64,000 nucleotides of DNA from NCBI GenBank assembly GCA_963693365.1, contig CAVNZM010000007.1, positions 10,912,001 through 10,976,000 on the forward strand. The letters are read 5' to 3'. Made by a program: the position numbers and the translations under genes. The notes under the pieces were generated by a model that saw nothing but the letters and a program-made list of their open reading frames with translations, did not search any database and had not been told where the DNA came from. Numbering within the stretch: position 1 is the first letter of the stretch; every line of letters begins with the position of its first letter. Positions 34,735-53,921 of the stretch are shown piece after piece. Origin of the DNA: Amoebidium appalachense (Eukaryota > Ichthyosporea).

Positions 34735-34942
34735 CTTTTTCTCCCTCCTTCCCTCCCTCCCTGCGTCCCTTGCTCTGTCCTTCCCTTCCTCACTCCCTTG
34801 CTCCGTCCCTCCCTCCCTTGTTCTGAAACTCCGTCCCCCGTTCCCTTTCTCCCCCCTCCCTACCCGCCCTCCTGCCTTACCTCCCACCCTCTCTCCTGCC
34901 CTCCACTCGTTTCCTTCACACCCTCCCTCCTGCCCTTCACTC

Positions 34943-34989
<47 letters not shown>

Positions 34990-35009
34990 CTCTCTTCCCC
35001 TCCCTTAGC

Positions 35010-35040
<31 letters not shown>

Positions 35041-35175
35041 CTTCCCTCCCTCCCTCCCTCCCTCCCTCTCTCTCTCTCTCTCTCCCCCCCCCCCCCCCCC
35101 CCTCCCCCCCCTCTCTCTCTCCCCCCCCCCCCCCCCTCTCTTTCTCCCCCCCCCTCCCCCCCCCCCCCCCCTCCA
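34735..35175 (+). repeat. Pyrimidine tract (CT/CCCT)n
   Basis: About 440 bp of almost pure C and T includes (CT)n blocks at 34949-34987 and 35011-35033, CCCT blocks and C-runs. It ends just before AATAAAAGAATAAAA at 35175. It lies directly upstream of the first recognised exon of the SPOUT methyltransferase. Confidence 0.85.
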
Positions 35176-35236
35176 ATAAAAGAATAAAAACAAAGTCCAC
35201 CCCTCTTCACTTTTCTCTTATCCACATGCAGATATC

Positions 35237-35691
35237 ATGCCTGTCTTTTCCCTTGCTGCCCCTCCCAAACCCCCAACCCCACCCTTCTTCCACCTGAACT
35301 CGGTGTGCACCTCTCTCTGCCTTTCCTCTTCCTCACCACCCCACCTCCCTTCTGCCTTTTCCCCCTTTCCCTCAGTGGCCCGTCCAGGCCCTGCATTTGT
35401 GCCGTCCCGAGGCCTCTCCCTGTCCCAACCAGTGCGGCGGCTCAGTGACCCAGCAGTTAACGTGGTGCTAGTGGACCCAACCATACCCCCTAACACGGGC
35501 ACAGTGGCCCGCCTGTGTGCCGCCACAAACGTATGTGTGTTGCTGGCCCATTACTTTTGCAGCTAGTGAATACGATGTGCCCCTGGGTGTCTGACTCTCT
35601 CACTCTGAAGTCGAATAAAGAGGCATAAATTGTTTGTTTGTGGTTTGGTTGTTTGCGTGGTGGTGTAAATGTGTGTGTGTGTGTGTGTGTG

Positions 35692-35736
<45 letters not shown>

Positions 35737-36154
35737 GTGTGTGTGGGTGGGGCATAACGTCCTAATGCATGCAGGTATGGCGGCGGTGGGAGAGGTGGTG
35801 TGAGGGCTGGAGAGGGAGTTTCAAATCATTGACACACTGTAGTGCTGGTGGCGGTGTGTAGGGAGCGTTATGGGGGGGGGGGGGGGGGGGGGGGGGGAGG
35901 GGGGGGTTAACAGGGGACATTTTTTTTGGGGGGGGGGGGGGGGGGGGGGGCACAATTGCTTCACCCCTCCCACCCCCCACACCCCCTCCCCTGCGCCCGC
36001 CCCAAATCTTTTACATAACTTCAAAGAAAAATAAATCTATAAATAGATTTATTAGATAACTGCACCTGCCCCCCTCCTCCCCCCACTCCTTCTCCCCCCT
36101 CCCCCCCCCCCCCCCCCAAAAAAAAAAAAAAAAAACCTCACACACGCTAACACC

Positions 36155-36233
<79 letters not shown>

Positions 36234-37254
36234 GCCACCTTATTCTTGCTGGAGACCTCGGCTTTGAGGTACATTCTCCCCCTCTCCCCCTCCCCCCCTC
36301 CGCCCCCTCTCCTGCCCCCCCAAGACACACACCCCTCCTCTGCCCCCCCTCCCCCCACCCCCCGCCCCTCTCCCCCCCTTCGAAACCACCATCACCTGTC
36401 TTGCACTTCTCCAGTATAGGTTGCAGGGACTTTGATCGCTGCAAAAGGCCAAAACTTACTAAATGCGTCTTCTTGTGAACGGTCCATATGGGTGCACATG
36501 CATGCCCGATTGAACCCCCACTGACCACACCCACAGCTGAGTGACAAGGGATGTGGACCATGGCATGTATATGGTGCCCTACATGCACGGACCCCCACTG
36601 ACCACACCCACAGCTGAGTGACAAGCAGCTCAAGCGGGCCGGCCTGGACTACTGGGCCCATCTGAGCTGGGAACTGCAGCCGGACAAGGTTTGGGGGGGG
36701 GGAGGGAAGGAAGGGGTGGTTGTGGGTGGATGGGTGGGGTAGGGGGGTGCGGGAGTGTGGGGGGGATTCGGTGGAGGCTGTGGGGAGGGGGGGGGGAATG
36801 GGGTGTGGGGGCTGGGTGTGTGTGTGTGTGCGCGCGGGTGTGTGAATGGTCATGGAAATGATGTGCATTGATCAATAAGAGAGAGACACAGAGAGCGGTA
36901 AGTAACGGTGTAGGTTGACCCCGAGGAGCGGGAAGGGAGGGTTGCATTGAAGAGTTGGGAGCATTTGGCTCATACACGTGACTGCAGGTGGGCAGTTGAT
37001 GCCTAGCGTGTATATCTCCGTTACCCTTCGTGTCTAGGCCTACCCCTTTTGTGGAATGCCCATTCATGCCCTAAATGATACGTGAGGAACGTAGAATCAA
37101 ACACACAGGGTCTCTCCGCCGCTGGTTGGATATGGATAAGGTTGCCCCGCACTATCTTGCAGAATGGCTAACAACTTGCTTCCATGGTACATGCAAGTAC
37201 ACACGAAGCAAGCGCGCACACGAAGCAAGCGCGCACGCGCGCGCGCCGCGCGCG

Positions 37255-37330
<76 letters not shown>

Positions 37331-37524
37331 AGGAGGCCTTCTTCACCCGCCTGCCCAAGGACCGTGTACATCTTCTCTCTGTGCATGCCACCACCCCATA
37401 CACACAAATGAAACCCCGCCACGGTGACTATTTCATCTTTGGCTCAGAGGTGTGCAACCTCTCCCCCCCCCCCCCCCCCCCACCCCACCCCCCTCCCCCT
37501 TTCCCCCCTTTTGCCTCCCAACCC

Positions 37525-37575
<51 letters not shown>

Positions 37576-38090
37576 GCGCGCGCGCACGCACGCACGCATG
37601 CACGCACGCACACAGACAAGCTCTCCTACCAACTCCAGCGTCCCTCCACAACCTTGACCCCCCTCCCCCCTCCCCCCCTCCCCTTCTCCCCCTTGCCCCT
37701 CTCTTCCACAGTCATTTAATTTCGGCGGGGGCCCTGAGTTGCTTGATGCTTCCACTCTCGTGCCCCACATGCTGACCCCCCCCCCCCCCCCCCCCCCCCT
37801 TCTGCTTACTGCTGCAACTTTAACCCCCGGCCTTTCCCACTGCCCTTGCCTGCATAAGCAACCCTGCTCGTCTCTGATCAAGACGGGTGACCTACTCATG
37901 TTCAAGTGAAACAGTATCTGAGTTGGGTTTCGTTAACGAGGGGAATAGGTCGAAACTCGGGTACTGTGGATGACGTGGGCCCCCCCTGAGGATGGGCTCT
38001 GCTTATTATGCATCCTCTTTATGTATGGCTTGCATTCTGCATCGTGTTATCCGTTTGTTCTTGTGTACTTCGTACTTTTTGACGCATTCA

Positions 38091-38125
<35 letters not shown>

Positions 38126-38276
38126 GCTACACGGCATGCCCAAGCACTGGCGCAGCAACCACCCCGACCGCTGCTTCACGCTGCCCATGTTCAGCGACCA
38201 CGTGCGCTGTCTCAACCTGGCCAATAGCGTCAGTGTGGTGGTCTACGATGCATGGCGCCAGCTGGGCGCATTCTGA
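35237..38276 (+). CDS. TrmL-like SPOUT tRNA (ribose-2'-O) methyltransferase
   Basis: There are five exons, 35237-35530, 36233-36268, 36614-36688, 37333-37449 and 38127-38276, all joined in phase 0. The conserved core begins VNVVLVDPTIPPNTGTVARL in exon 1 and continues with LSDKQLKRAGLDYW (exon 3), HGDYFIFGSE (exon 4) and LNLANSVSVVVYDAWRQLG (exon 5). This is the order of TrmL, which uses SAM to methylate the wobble nucleotide of tRNA-Leu isoacceptors; the last two motifs form the trefoil-knot SAM site. Exon 2 is a 12-codon microexon reading CHLILAGDLGFE. The product is about 223 aa, with roughly 70 extra N-terminal residues compared with bacterial enzymes, perhaps a targeting sequence. The 5' end is uncertain: CCTCAG at 35369-35374 could be an acceptor, with a missing first exon upstream. 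Confidence 0.85.
37801..38092. repeat. Dispersed repeat B, copy 1 (in a TrmL-like intron)
   Basis: This roughly 290-bp block is about 95% identical by eye to 48873-49165. It starts TTCTGCTTACTGCTGCAACT, contains GGTCGAAACTCGGGTACTGT, and ends GACGCATTCAAAC followed by a C-run. Both copies are intronic and flanked by C-runs. No coding capacity. A partial relative lies at 43837-43975. Confidence 0.85.
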
Positions 38277-38425
38277 TGTGCACGTGCATCATGCCACCAA
38301 ATATTGCAGACCCCGCCCGGCACCCTTCTGGAAGCATGCCATATATAGTTAGGCCTCCCCACACACCTTAGGGCCCTCATCACATGTGACTGCTGGCCGC
38401 GGTGGGGTCTTGTATGCATGCGAAA

Positions 38426-38489
<64 letters not shown>

Positions 38490-38527
38490 TGGTGGTGGTG
38501 GTGGGGGGGGGGGCACACACACATGCG
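38277..38527. repeat. Intergenic (TG)n between convergent genes
   Basis: The gap between the TrmL-like stop and the kinase stop holds a (TG)n run at about 38430-38487, followed by GGT repeats and a G-run. The two genes converge here, so both 3' UTRs lie in or across it. Confidence 0.7.
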
Positions 38528-39431
38528 TCAGCGTTCACCCAATTTAATATTCTCCTTGCCAGTACTAAGGTCTGTGTACCATGCCTGGCCACTATCCTCT
38601 ACCACATACTGCTCACTGTCCAGCACCACCGGCCTGACCTCCTCCATAGCACTGTACCCGTTATCCCGACTCCCCATTGATGGTGCCACGAACCTATATG
38701 ACCCTGTCCGCATGGCCACATATTCCCCCTGCACATCCCCCGACGCCCTCTTGCCTACCGTCTCCTTAGACCCCTCCCCCTCCCACGTCGCCATGTCTGG
38801 GGCCACGGCCTGCAGGGTTGTCACCAGGGTTGCAAACTGGGGCCGTGCAGCCGGGTCAGGTAGCCAGCATGACTCGACTATAGCGTAGAGGGCGGGGGGA
38901 CAGGGGGTTGGGCAGGCCAGCCTTGCACCTGCAGCAATGGACACGGCCAGGTTGAAGGTCTGCAGGTCAGAATAGGGTGTGGCCCCGTTGCTGAACACCT
39001 CCCTGTGGCCCCATGTGTCAGTATCGAGAAAAGAGAGCACGGGCATTATAAAGTGCCATGTGGTGCTGGCTGCAAGCCATGTAATGCAAGAGACACAGGG
39101 GTGATAGTGTGTGTGCACCAACCTTCAGGCTAGCACAGAGACGTGTGCACAGATTAAGAGACACAAAAACCAACATGCCCCCCCCCCTCCCCCTTCTCTC
39201 TCCACCACCGCCACCACAAACTTGTGAAAGGCAAGGCAAGAGCACGACTAGTGTCCAAACATGCTGTTCCGCAGGGGCACACAATGGTTGAGAGTAAAAA
39301 TGTATGTGCCCGTGTGGCTGTGCGTGTTTCTGTCTGTGTGCAGTTGTGTCTGCGTAACGTGTGTGCCTGTGTGTCTGTCTGTGTGCTTGCCTGCCTGTGT
39401 GAATGTGTGTGTGTGTCTCGCTGTGTGTCTC

Positions 39432-39474
<43 letters not shown>

Positions 39475-41243
39475 TGTTGGGGGCGGGGGGGGGGGGGGGG
39501 GGGGGGGGGAGGAGGGGAGGGCTTCTGCGTGTGTCTGTCCTGGGAGGTATGTTCTTATGTGTTTGTATGTCATAGTGAGCGCGACTGTGTATATGTGTGC
39601 TCTCTGGAAGCAGGGGCATGGCGGGTTACGTGGCGCGGGTGTTTGTGTGTGCGTGCACATGCAAGAGTGTGTGTATGGGGCAGGTAGCATATGCAGCACA
39701 CATGCACGATACGCATGTCTGTGTGTGTGTGTGTGTGTGTGTGTCATGGCAGTAGCATATGCACGTGTGTGTGTGTGTGTGCACGCGTGTATATGTGTGC
39801 GTGTGCGTGTGTGTTTGCAGATGTATGCATCACCCACCACACAGTGACGCCAAAAGCCCATACATCCGAGGCCTGGGTGTATCTCCTGTGTGTCATGGCC
39901 TCCAGTGCCAGCCACCTGACCGGTAGTAGCTCCTTAGCCCCCACCCTATAATAGTCACTGTCTGCCCTCTGCCGTGCCAGCCCAAAGTCCGATATCTTGA
40001 CTAGTGGCAGGCCCCCCTGGGGGTTTGCAGCCAGCATGCAGTTCCTAGCGGCCAGGTCTCTATGTAGTATGCCCTGGCTGGCCAGATAGGCCATGCCGCA
40101 GGCTATGTTCTGTGCATACCAGCAGCCCTCCACGGCCCCCACACACTGCGTCCTCCTTCTGAGACTGGTGGCCAGGTCCCCCAGGGGCAGCCACTCCAGC
40201 AGCAGACACAGGGGCTCGCCCTCCACCTCCTCACTCACACCAACTAGGCTTACCACGTTGCTGTGCTGCAGCCGCTTCATCAGTTCGGCCTCACGCAAAA
40301 AGGCCTCCCTCTGTCCAAAGTGCCTCTCGTTGAGTGTCTTGATGGCCACCAGCGCTGCCGGCCCACCAGGGCAGAACACTGCGCCCTTGTAGACCGTGCC
40401 AAACTCCCCCCGGCCCACCTCCTCCAGCGCTATGAAGTTGCTGCGGGGCACAGGCCCGTCCCTGCCCCGCACCTGCTGCAGGGCGCTGGGGTCCATAGTT
40501 GGTGGGGCCTTGTTGCGGGGGTACTTCTGCAGCCGCAGCTCCCTTGTTTCTCGCCGCAGCCGCCTGTTCTTGCGCCACAGCACCACCACAAGCACCACGG
40601 CCACGGCCAGGAGGACGCCCAGAGCCGTGCACAGCAGTATGCCCCACAGGGGGAAGGCGTGGGGGCCATATGTGTCCACACTGTTGCCCGTGACCAGCAG
40701 CCACAGGTTGAAGTCTGCATCATACAGCGCCACCCGCGCAAGCACGGCATAGCTGCCGTCGTCCAGCGCCAGTGTCTGGTTAGTGGTGTAGTTGCTGCCG
40801 GCCGTGCGCTGGCCTGGCGTGACCACTATGTCGTCCTCCAGGTCTGTCTGGAAGGCCTGCGCCTGCGGCTCGTAGGTGGGCGGGCACAGCCGGCCCAGCT
40901 GCGTGGCCTGGTTGCACACCAGCAAGTCCGTGTCCACTATCTGCCAGCCACGCCCCCACGTGCTGTTGGGCATAAAGGGCGCCATCGTGTCGTTTATGCG
41001 CAGCTCCCACACCAGGTTGCGCGGGGTGTGGGCCTCCTCTCTGGCTGCAGGGCCCACCACCCACACCAACGAGTAGCCTGAGGGGCACGGCACGCGCTGG
41101 AAAGGCGCCGGTCCACCATACGGCCCCTTTGGCGGAGACATGTAGCACTGCACCTGCTCAAAGCCAGGGGCAGGCTGCCGTTGAGCCCCTGCCAGTTGCG
41201 CGCACAGGCACAGGCCCAAACATACCGCCCCGCGCCTGGCCAT
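38528..41243 (-). CDS. Receptor tyrosine kinase with a short unrecognised ectodomain
   Basis: There are two exons, 39838-41243 and 38528-39002, joined within a Trp codon. The product is 626 aa. A signal peptide (residues 1-20) is followed by an ectodomain of about 175 residues with a few cysteines and four N-glycosylation sequons (N84, N93, N151, N155), which I cannot assign to a domain. A transmembrane helix spans about 199-223 and is followed by a basic stop-transfer segment. The tyrosine kinase domain spans about 270-535: GRGEFG at 277-282, VAIK with Lys302, Glu318 in helix C, HRDLAARN with Asp396, DFG with Asp419, and YY at 431-432 in the activation loop. The C-tail carries GEYVAM, GSYRF, NGYSAM and EQYVV tyrosines, candidate SH2/PTB docking sites. 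All catalytic residues are present, so it should be active. Confidence 0.9.
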
Positions 41244-41941
41244 TGTGAGAAAGTAGACCCTCCGAGAGCAAGCTACAGATGTACAAGAAGTGACAGGGAT
41301 GCGAAACAGCTGGCTCCCATGTCAGTGTGCGCGCCTCCACGCCATTCACCGTTTTGTTGTTTGTTCATCTGCCTGTTCCCCATAGAGCAACTACTGCAGC
41401 CAATCAAAAAGATGGGATGTTTTAGCCCTAGGACACCTCATACCCCAGCTTTGGCGGGATCATCATCTGAAGCAGCCTACACGGCGGTGTTTTTCTTGCG
41501 TATCTTTATTATAAGACTTTAATCTATCTTTGTGCAGATAAAACGACTATAATATATAAATGCTACCACCAAGTTTTATTTTTAAAGATTTTGTACTTGT
41601 TTAAAAAATATTTGCATGCACTAACTATTCCACCATTGAAAGAAGTTCATTTTTTGACCCCCCCTGCTGGGTTTGTGGCTCCCCAGATGGCGCACGGCAG
41701 CGGCACACTCGAGTCCGCTGCGATCTGCTTGCCAGTGCACGGATATGAAGGTGAATATTGTTAGGCTTGGTGAAAGTCAGACGTAAGTGGCCAATCCTCT
41801 AAATGGCTAGCCAATAAAGGCACTAGTGCGTGGTCGAGTCACAGGAAAGACCAGCAGGCCTCAACTGTTGGCCACTGTGCCGCTGCAAGGTGAGACACAC
41901 CGTGCTGACCCTGGCCTGGGCACGTCTTATTCGCACGCACA
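41244..41941. other. Upstream flank of the kinase gene
   Basis: No gene is recognised. AT-rich sequence near 41540-41640 contrasts with the G/C-rich surroundings. It should contain the promoter of the minus-strand kinase and perhaps a 5' UTR exon of the plus-strand ankyrin-DZF gene. Confidence 0.4.
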
Positions 41942-42997
41942 ACTGAGGAGGTGCCGTATACTTCTTTCGAGCCCCCTCCTTCTTTCCCCCCCCCCCCCCC
42001 CCCCCCCCCCCCCTTTCTCCCTCTCCATCTTCCTTGTTCACTCCCACCCCTTCTTCCTCTCCTTCTCCCCCTCCCTCCCTCCCTGCCTCCCTCCCTCCCT
42101 CCGTCCCTTTACCCCCCCCCCCCCCCCCCCCCCCCCCTCCCCCCCTCCCTCCCTCCCTCCGTTCCTGCCTCCGTCGCTGCCCCCTCCAACCCCCCCTCCC
42201 TCCCTCCCTCCCTCCCTCCCTCCCTCCCCCCTCCCCCCTCCCCTCCCTCCACCCCCTCCCTCCCTCCCTCCCCTCCCTCCCTCCCTCCCTCCCTCCCTCC
42301 CACCCACCCCGCCTCAGTCCCCCTCTCTCTCATTCTCTCTCTTTCTCTCTCTCCCTCCCCAGCCCCCCTCCCCCCCCCTCCCTCCCCCCCCCTCTCCCCC
42401 CCGCCTCCCTTCTTTACCTCCCTCCCTCCCCCCCTCCCCCTCTCTCTCCCTCTCTCTCCCTCCCTCCCTCCCTCCCTCCCTCCCACCCACCCACCCTCCC
42501 ACCCACCCACCCACCCACCCACCCACCCACCCACCCACCCTCCCACCCACCCTCTCTCCTCTCTCTCTCTCGGTGCTTGCCACGCCCTCCCTCCCCCCCC
42601 CCCCCCTGTGTGTGGGTCTCTCTCTCGCTCTTGCTCTCTCTCATCTTCGTTTGCCCTTTTCCCCTCCCCCCCAACTCCCCTTCTCTCTCCATATCCCCCA
42701 CCGGTGTCCTCTCATTCCCCCACTTGTTTTCCCCATCTTCCCAAGTTGTCCCCCAGCACCCACCTTTCTTGTTCTTTCTTGTTTTCTCTGCCCATCCTTA
42801 CACCCGGGCATTCTGCTTCTGCCCAACTGTTCACCCTTAGAGCACCTGTTTCGGGTTCAAGTTCACCCTCGTTTCCATTTTTTTTCACCAGTCGGCACGT
42901 TTGGCTGTTTGCACCACAGCCAAACACGTCTCACCCTCCCTCTTGTCTCTCGCTCCCGCCTCCAACCCAACCCATCTCTTTCTCCCTCCCCCCCCCC

Positions 42998-43033
<36 letters not shown>

Positions 43034-43203
43034 CCCCCCCCCTTCCCCTACCCACCCCGTCACCCACCACCACCAACCCCCTACTCAGGCTTTTTCTTGG
43101 CTCATCTCTTTTATGTATCCCTTCTCATCTCTTCTCCCTCCCTCCCCCCCTCCCCCCCCTTCCTCCCCCTTCCGCCTTCAACTCTTTTTTTCCTGTTTAC
43201 CGT
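41942..43203 (+). repeat. Long pyrimidine tract (CCCT/CCCA-rich), about 1.2 kb
   Basis: An almost continuous C/T stretch with (CCCT)n, (CCCA)n (42481-42552) and (CT)n subarrays and C-runs up to about 30 bp. The long open frames over it encode poly-Pro/Ser and are repeat artefacts. Confidence 0.9.
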
Positions 43204-44063
43204 CTAGCCACGGTACCTTTTACTGTCAGGCAAGCAGGCATGGCGGTGCACATGCAGTTCGGGTAGAGTGGCCTCCGACCCGCGCGCGCACACGTGATTG
43301 GGGAGAGAGGAAGAGAGGGGGGAGGGGGGGGGGGGTTCTAAGGATAGGGATACACTGGCACGTTCGATTCAAAACCCTGCCGGCCCGGGAGGAGGAAGCC
43401 CAACAGAAAGAGAGAGGGGACGGAGGGAGGGGAAGGTAACAGAGAGCAAAAATCAAAAGAGGGGGGTGGGCGTGGAAACGTGGGTTAGAGGGGGGGGGGG
43501 GGGGAGGGGGGGGGAGGGGGGGGGGGGGGGGGAAGAACAAAAGATGGGTATGTGAGCCAATATTGGATAAGAATGTCTATCACTTAGCCATTCCCTGAGG
43601 CCGCCTTGCCATAGGCAGAAAGCAGGTCTATCTGCATTACCCCTACATTGCTTGTCACAGGCTTCTCGTGGTCTGTTGTCTGGTGCCCTTTGCTGTACGT
43701 GGGGGGTGCACCTTGACCACACGTGCTTGCCTGCATGCTCACACCACCAGCAGCCTGATTACATCAACACCCCATCAAACTTCACACACCCTTTCTCAAA
43801 CCCCTCCCCCCTCCCCACTCCCCACCGCCCCTCTCCCCTGAGGATAGGCTCTGCTTATTTTGCATACTGCGCGAGTTGCTGGTGTTGCATACTTGAATGC
43901 TTGCTTTTGCCTGTGTCCTGCACCCGTGTTTCTCATCGTGTACCTGTACTTCGCACCGTGTTCCGCATTCCAACAACCCCCTCCCCCCTTCCCTCCCCCC
44001 CCCCCCCCCCCTCCCCCCCCCTTCTTCCCCCCCCCCCCCCCCTCCCTCTCCCTCCCCCTCCAG
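43204..44063. other. No gene recognised; partial copy of dispersed repeat B
   Basis: G-runs lie at 43320-43334 and 43489-43531. At 43837-43975 a diverged partial copy of repeat B is seen (CCCCTGAGGATAGGCTCTGC and then TGTACTTCGCAC), again ending near a C-run. The DNA then passes into the C-rich acceptor region of the ankyrin exon. Confidence 0.5.
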
Positions 44064-51033
<6,970 letters not shown>

Positions 51034-51049
51034 ACCAAACCCAACGATA

Positions 51050-51103
<54 letters not shown>

Positions 51104-52583
51104 ACACAGACACACACAGACACACATATGTGCATGCACGTGCATATGTGCAGCTGCACACAGGCACACACACACAGGCACACACACACCCACTTATGCG
51201 TACACAGCTGAGCACGTATGAATGCAATATGCCCCATAGGATTAATGTATTAGTATGATGGAATGAAGTAGGGTTGCCGTGTGGGTGAATGGACCCATGT
51301 ACCACAGGGTTTATATAGCCGGCACGAATGTTTCCATGACTCTGTCACTGCTGCATGCAACACTTACCCTAAGTCCTACACGCACACTGGCACGTGCCAC
51401 ACAATGCAAGCGCTTGGCCCATCTGCATGGCCAATAACGGACAGGGGTCTGTGTGTATAAGGTGAATGAACGACGAACTGGGTAGCTGTACAAGGTGACC
51501 TGAGCTGAAAAATGTTAGTGGAATGGCGCCAGGGTAGCATGAAATCAAATAAATCAATGGAATGGCTACAGAGTGGCCTGAACCACGATAAACTAGATAT
51601 GGCCTGACTAATCACAGCCCACAAATGCTTCATCTCGGTTAGGTCGAGACGTCATGATTGGACGTGTGCCTGCTTCCTTCACCCTGCCATCACGCCCCAT
51701 ATGGGGGCATGCACCATGCCTCTGCGCACCAGATATGCCTCTGCTATTCCTCTGCTGTGATTGAATGACGGTCATGTTTAATAGCTTACAAAACCCAAGA
51801 GAGGGGCCAGCCCGTCCCCAAACACACCTGACATTCCTCGATCTCCCCTGCTATGCACAGGACGCGTGCTAGTTTCTTTATCATTAACATTACATATCGC
51901 TTTTGAAATTCGAACAACCGTGGTGCCAGGCTGCATGTCCAATAAACCATACGTGCACATGCCTGGATGCCATTACACACAACTGCTAGGCTGTGACAGA
52001 ACACGCATTGCCCTCAGGTGCTGCTGTGGCCCCACCCATGCAGGTGTCCAGGCCCATTTTGCTATGCACACTCCTTGCAGGGCTCGGTAGACCCCTGTGA
52101 CCTGTAAGTGTGGCTGTGAGTGCTGGGTGCCCCCTCACCCACCCAAATAACAGAGGGGATGTAGTCCTCAGTGCTGCCCCTTACACCTTAAAGGCGGAAC
52201 ACTCGGCTTGTGTGCCTGTTTTGGTAAACACAGGTACAAACAAAACAGAACAGCTTTGTATTTATCTGCTACAGATTGTGGTGGCTGGTCTTTCGTGTGT
52301 GTCAGTAGGGGGAGGGGGAAGGCAGAGAGGGGGAGGGGGGGGGGGGGGGGGGGGGGTTATAGCGAACTTCTCTTAAGTAAGGTGGGGGTGGGCCTGGATG
52401 AGACAAACACAGTTGAGGACGAAGGAAAGAAAAAAACTCATCTTTCTTTTCTTTTCTTTTCTTTTCTTTTCTTTCTTTCTTTCTTTTTTGGTGGTGGTGG
52501 TGGGTGTGTTGGGTGTGTTTGGGGGTAGGGGTGGGGGGTGGTGATTTTTTTTTTTTTATTATTTTTTTTTTTTATAAGTTCGT

Positions 52584-52665
<82 letters not shown>
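51034..52665. other. Intergenic, homopolymer-rich, no gene recognised
   Basis: A C-run lies at 51051-51089, TTTTC repeats at 52441-52490 and G-runs at 52333-52356 and 52586-52664. The 79-base G-run is the longest homopolymer in the window. It is the start of the 3' UTR of the minus-strand CHCH gene. Confidence 0.6.
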
Positions 52666-52666
<1 letters not shown>

Positions 52667-53378
52667 CACCTTTTCTTTGCTTGACAGGCAGCCTGGAACT
52701 CCTCCCATTCCTACTTCACAGTGTCAGCAGGAATGCTTGCACGTGAAAATGGTCACGTGGGTTTGTGGAGGACATGCACACGAGGGGCCACATGCGCATA
52801 TGCACGCACACGAGGGGCTGTGTGAGGGGAGAGGGTTCACAGGGCCACAAGAAACACACGTCATGCCAGGTGAAACCAGTGGGTGAAGAAGAGGACAAAC
52901 AGTGCAGCAGTGCTTTTAGGCTGGTTAGGGGGGGGGGGGGGGGGGAGTATATGCTGTGGGCACAAAAAACGTCGGGAAGTATACCTCTAGAGCAGACGGG
53001 ATATGGCAGAGGGAATGGTGAGCGAACACTTAAGATGTGGAGTGCCAAAAGGGAAGGGTGTGGGGAAACGGGTGGTGGTGGTGGTTGGGGGGGGGGGGGG
53101 GGGGGAGGGGGGGGAGGAGGGGGGGAGGGGGGAGGGGGGGAGAGGTATATGGGAAGAGCCACGACAAACAGCTACAGAGGAGGACGGGAAGAAAAAATGG
53201 GGTAAGAACAAGCAGAATGGCTGAAGAGGTGAGACAGGCAGCAGCGGGACTCAGTCTACAAAGCAACAGGGGTTACGAGTAACCCCTGCCACGGGCACAA
53301 ACACACCTCACACACGCACACTAGACACCCACAAGCACACTGCTGCATGCCTAGATTCACGCCCACACACACACGTGT

Positions 53379-53441
<63 letters not shown>

Positions 53442-53613
53442 TATCTTACCATCCATGCTCTTCCCACACACACAAACTCCATCCATTAAGCCAAGAACAC
53501 GCCCACCCAGCCCCACTCGACCGCACACCCACCCGTCACCCCAGGCCAACCCCCTTTCCTCCCTTCCCCCTCCTCCACCCCCTCCCCCTCCCCCTCCCCC
53601 CTCAAACAACAAC

Positions 53614-53677
<64 letters not shown>

Positions 53678-53857
53678 CACACACACATACACACACACAC
53701 ACACACCACGCGCACACACCACACGCACACGTTTTTCTTTCACCCATCCACCTTCCCATGAGCAACCACACAGCCATTCCCTGCCCTCCCCCCCCCACAC
53801 ACACATGCACAGACACGCACACGCGCAAAAACGCACACGCACACACACACAATCATG

Positions 53858-53921
<64 letters not shown>

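Noticed and set aside
37695-37780. Possible extra TrmL-like exon after CCACAG (SFNFGGGPELLDAS)
   Set aside because: It reads open but does not fit the SPOUT motif order. Exon 4 joins directly in frame to the exon at 38127, which supplies the expected HGMP segment.
40263-41081. 272-aa plus-strand frame
   Set aside because: Antisense shadow of the receptor tyrosine kinase exon 1.
41826-43439. 537-aa Pro/Ser-rich plus-strand frame, the longest plus-strand frame in the window
   Set aside because: It spans the pyrimidine tract. All three frames stay open because C/T-only DNA contains no stop codons.
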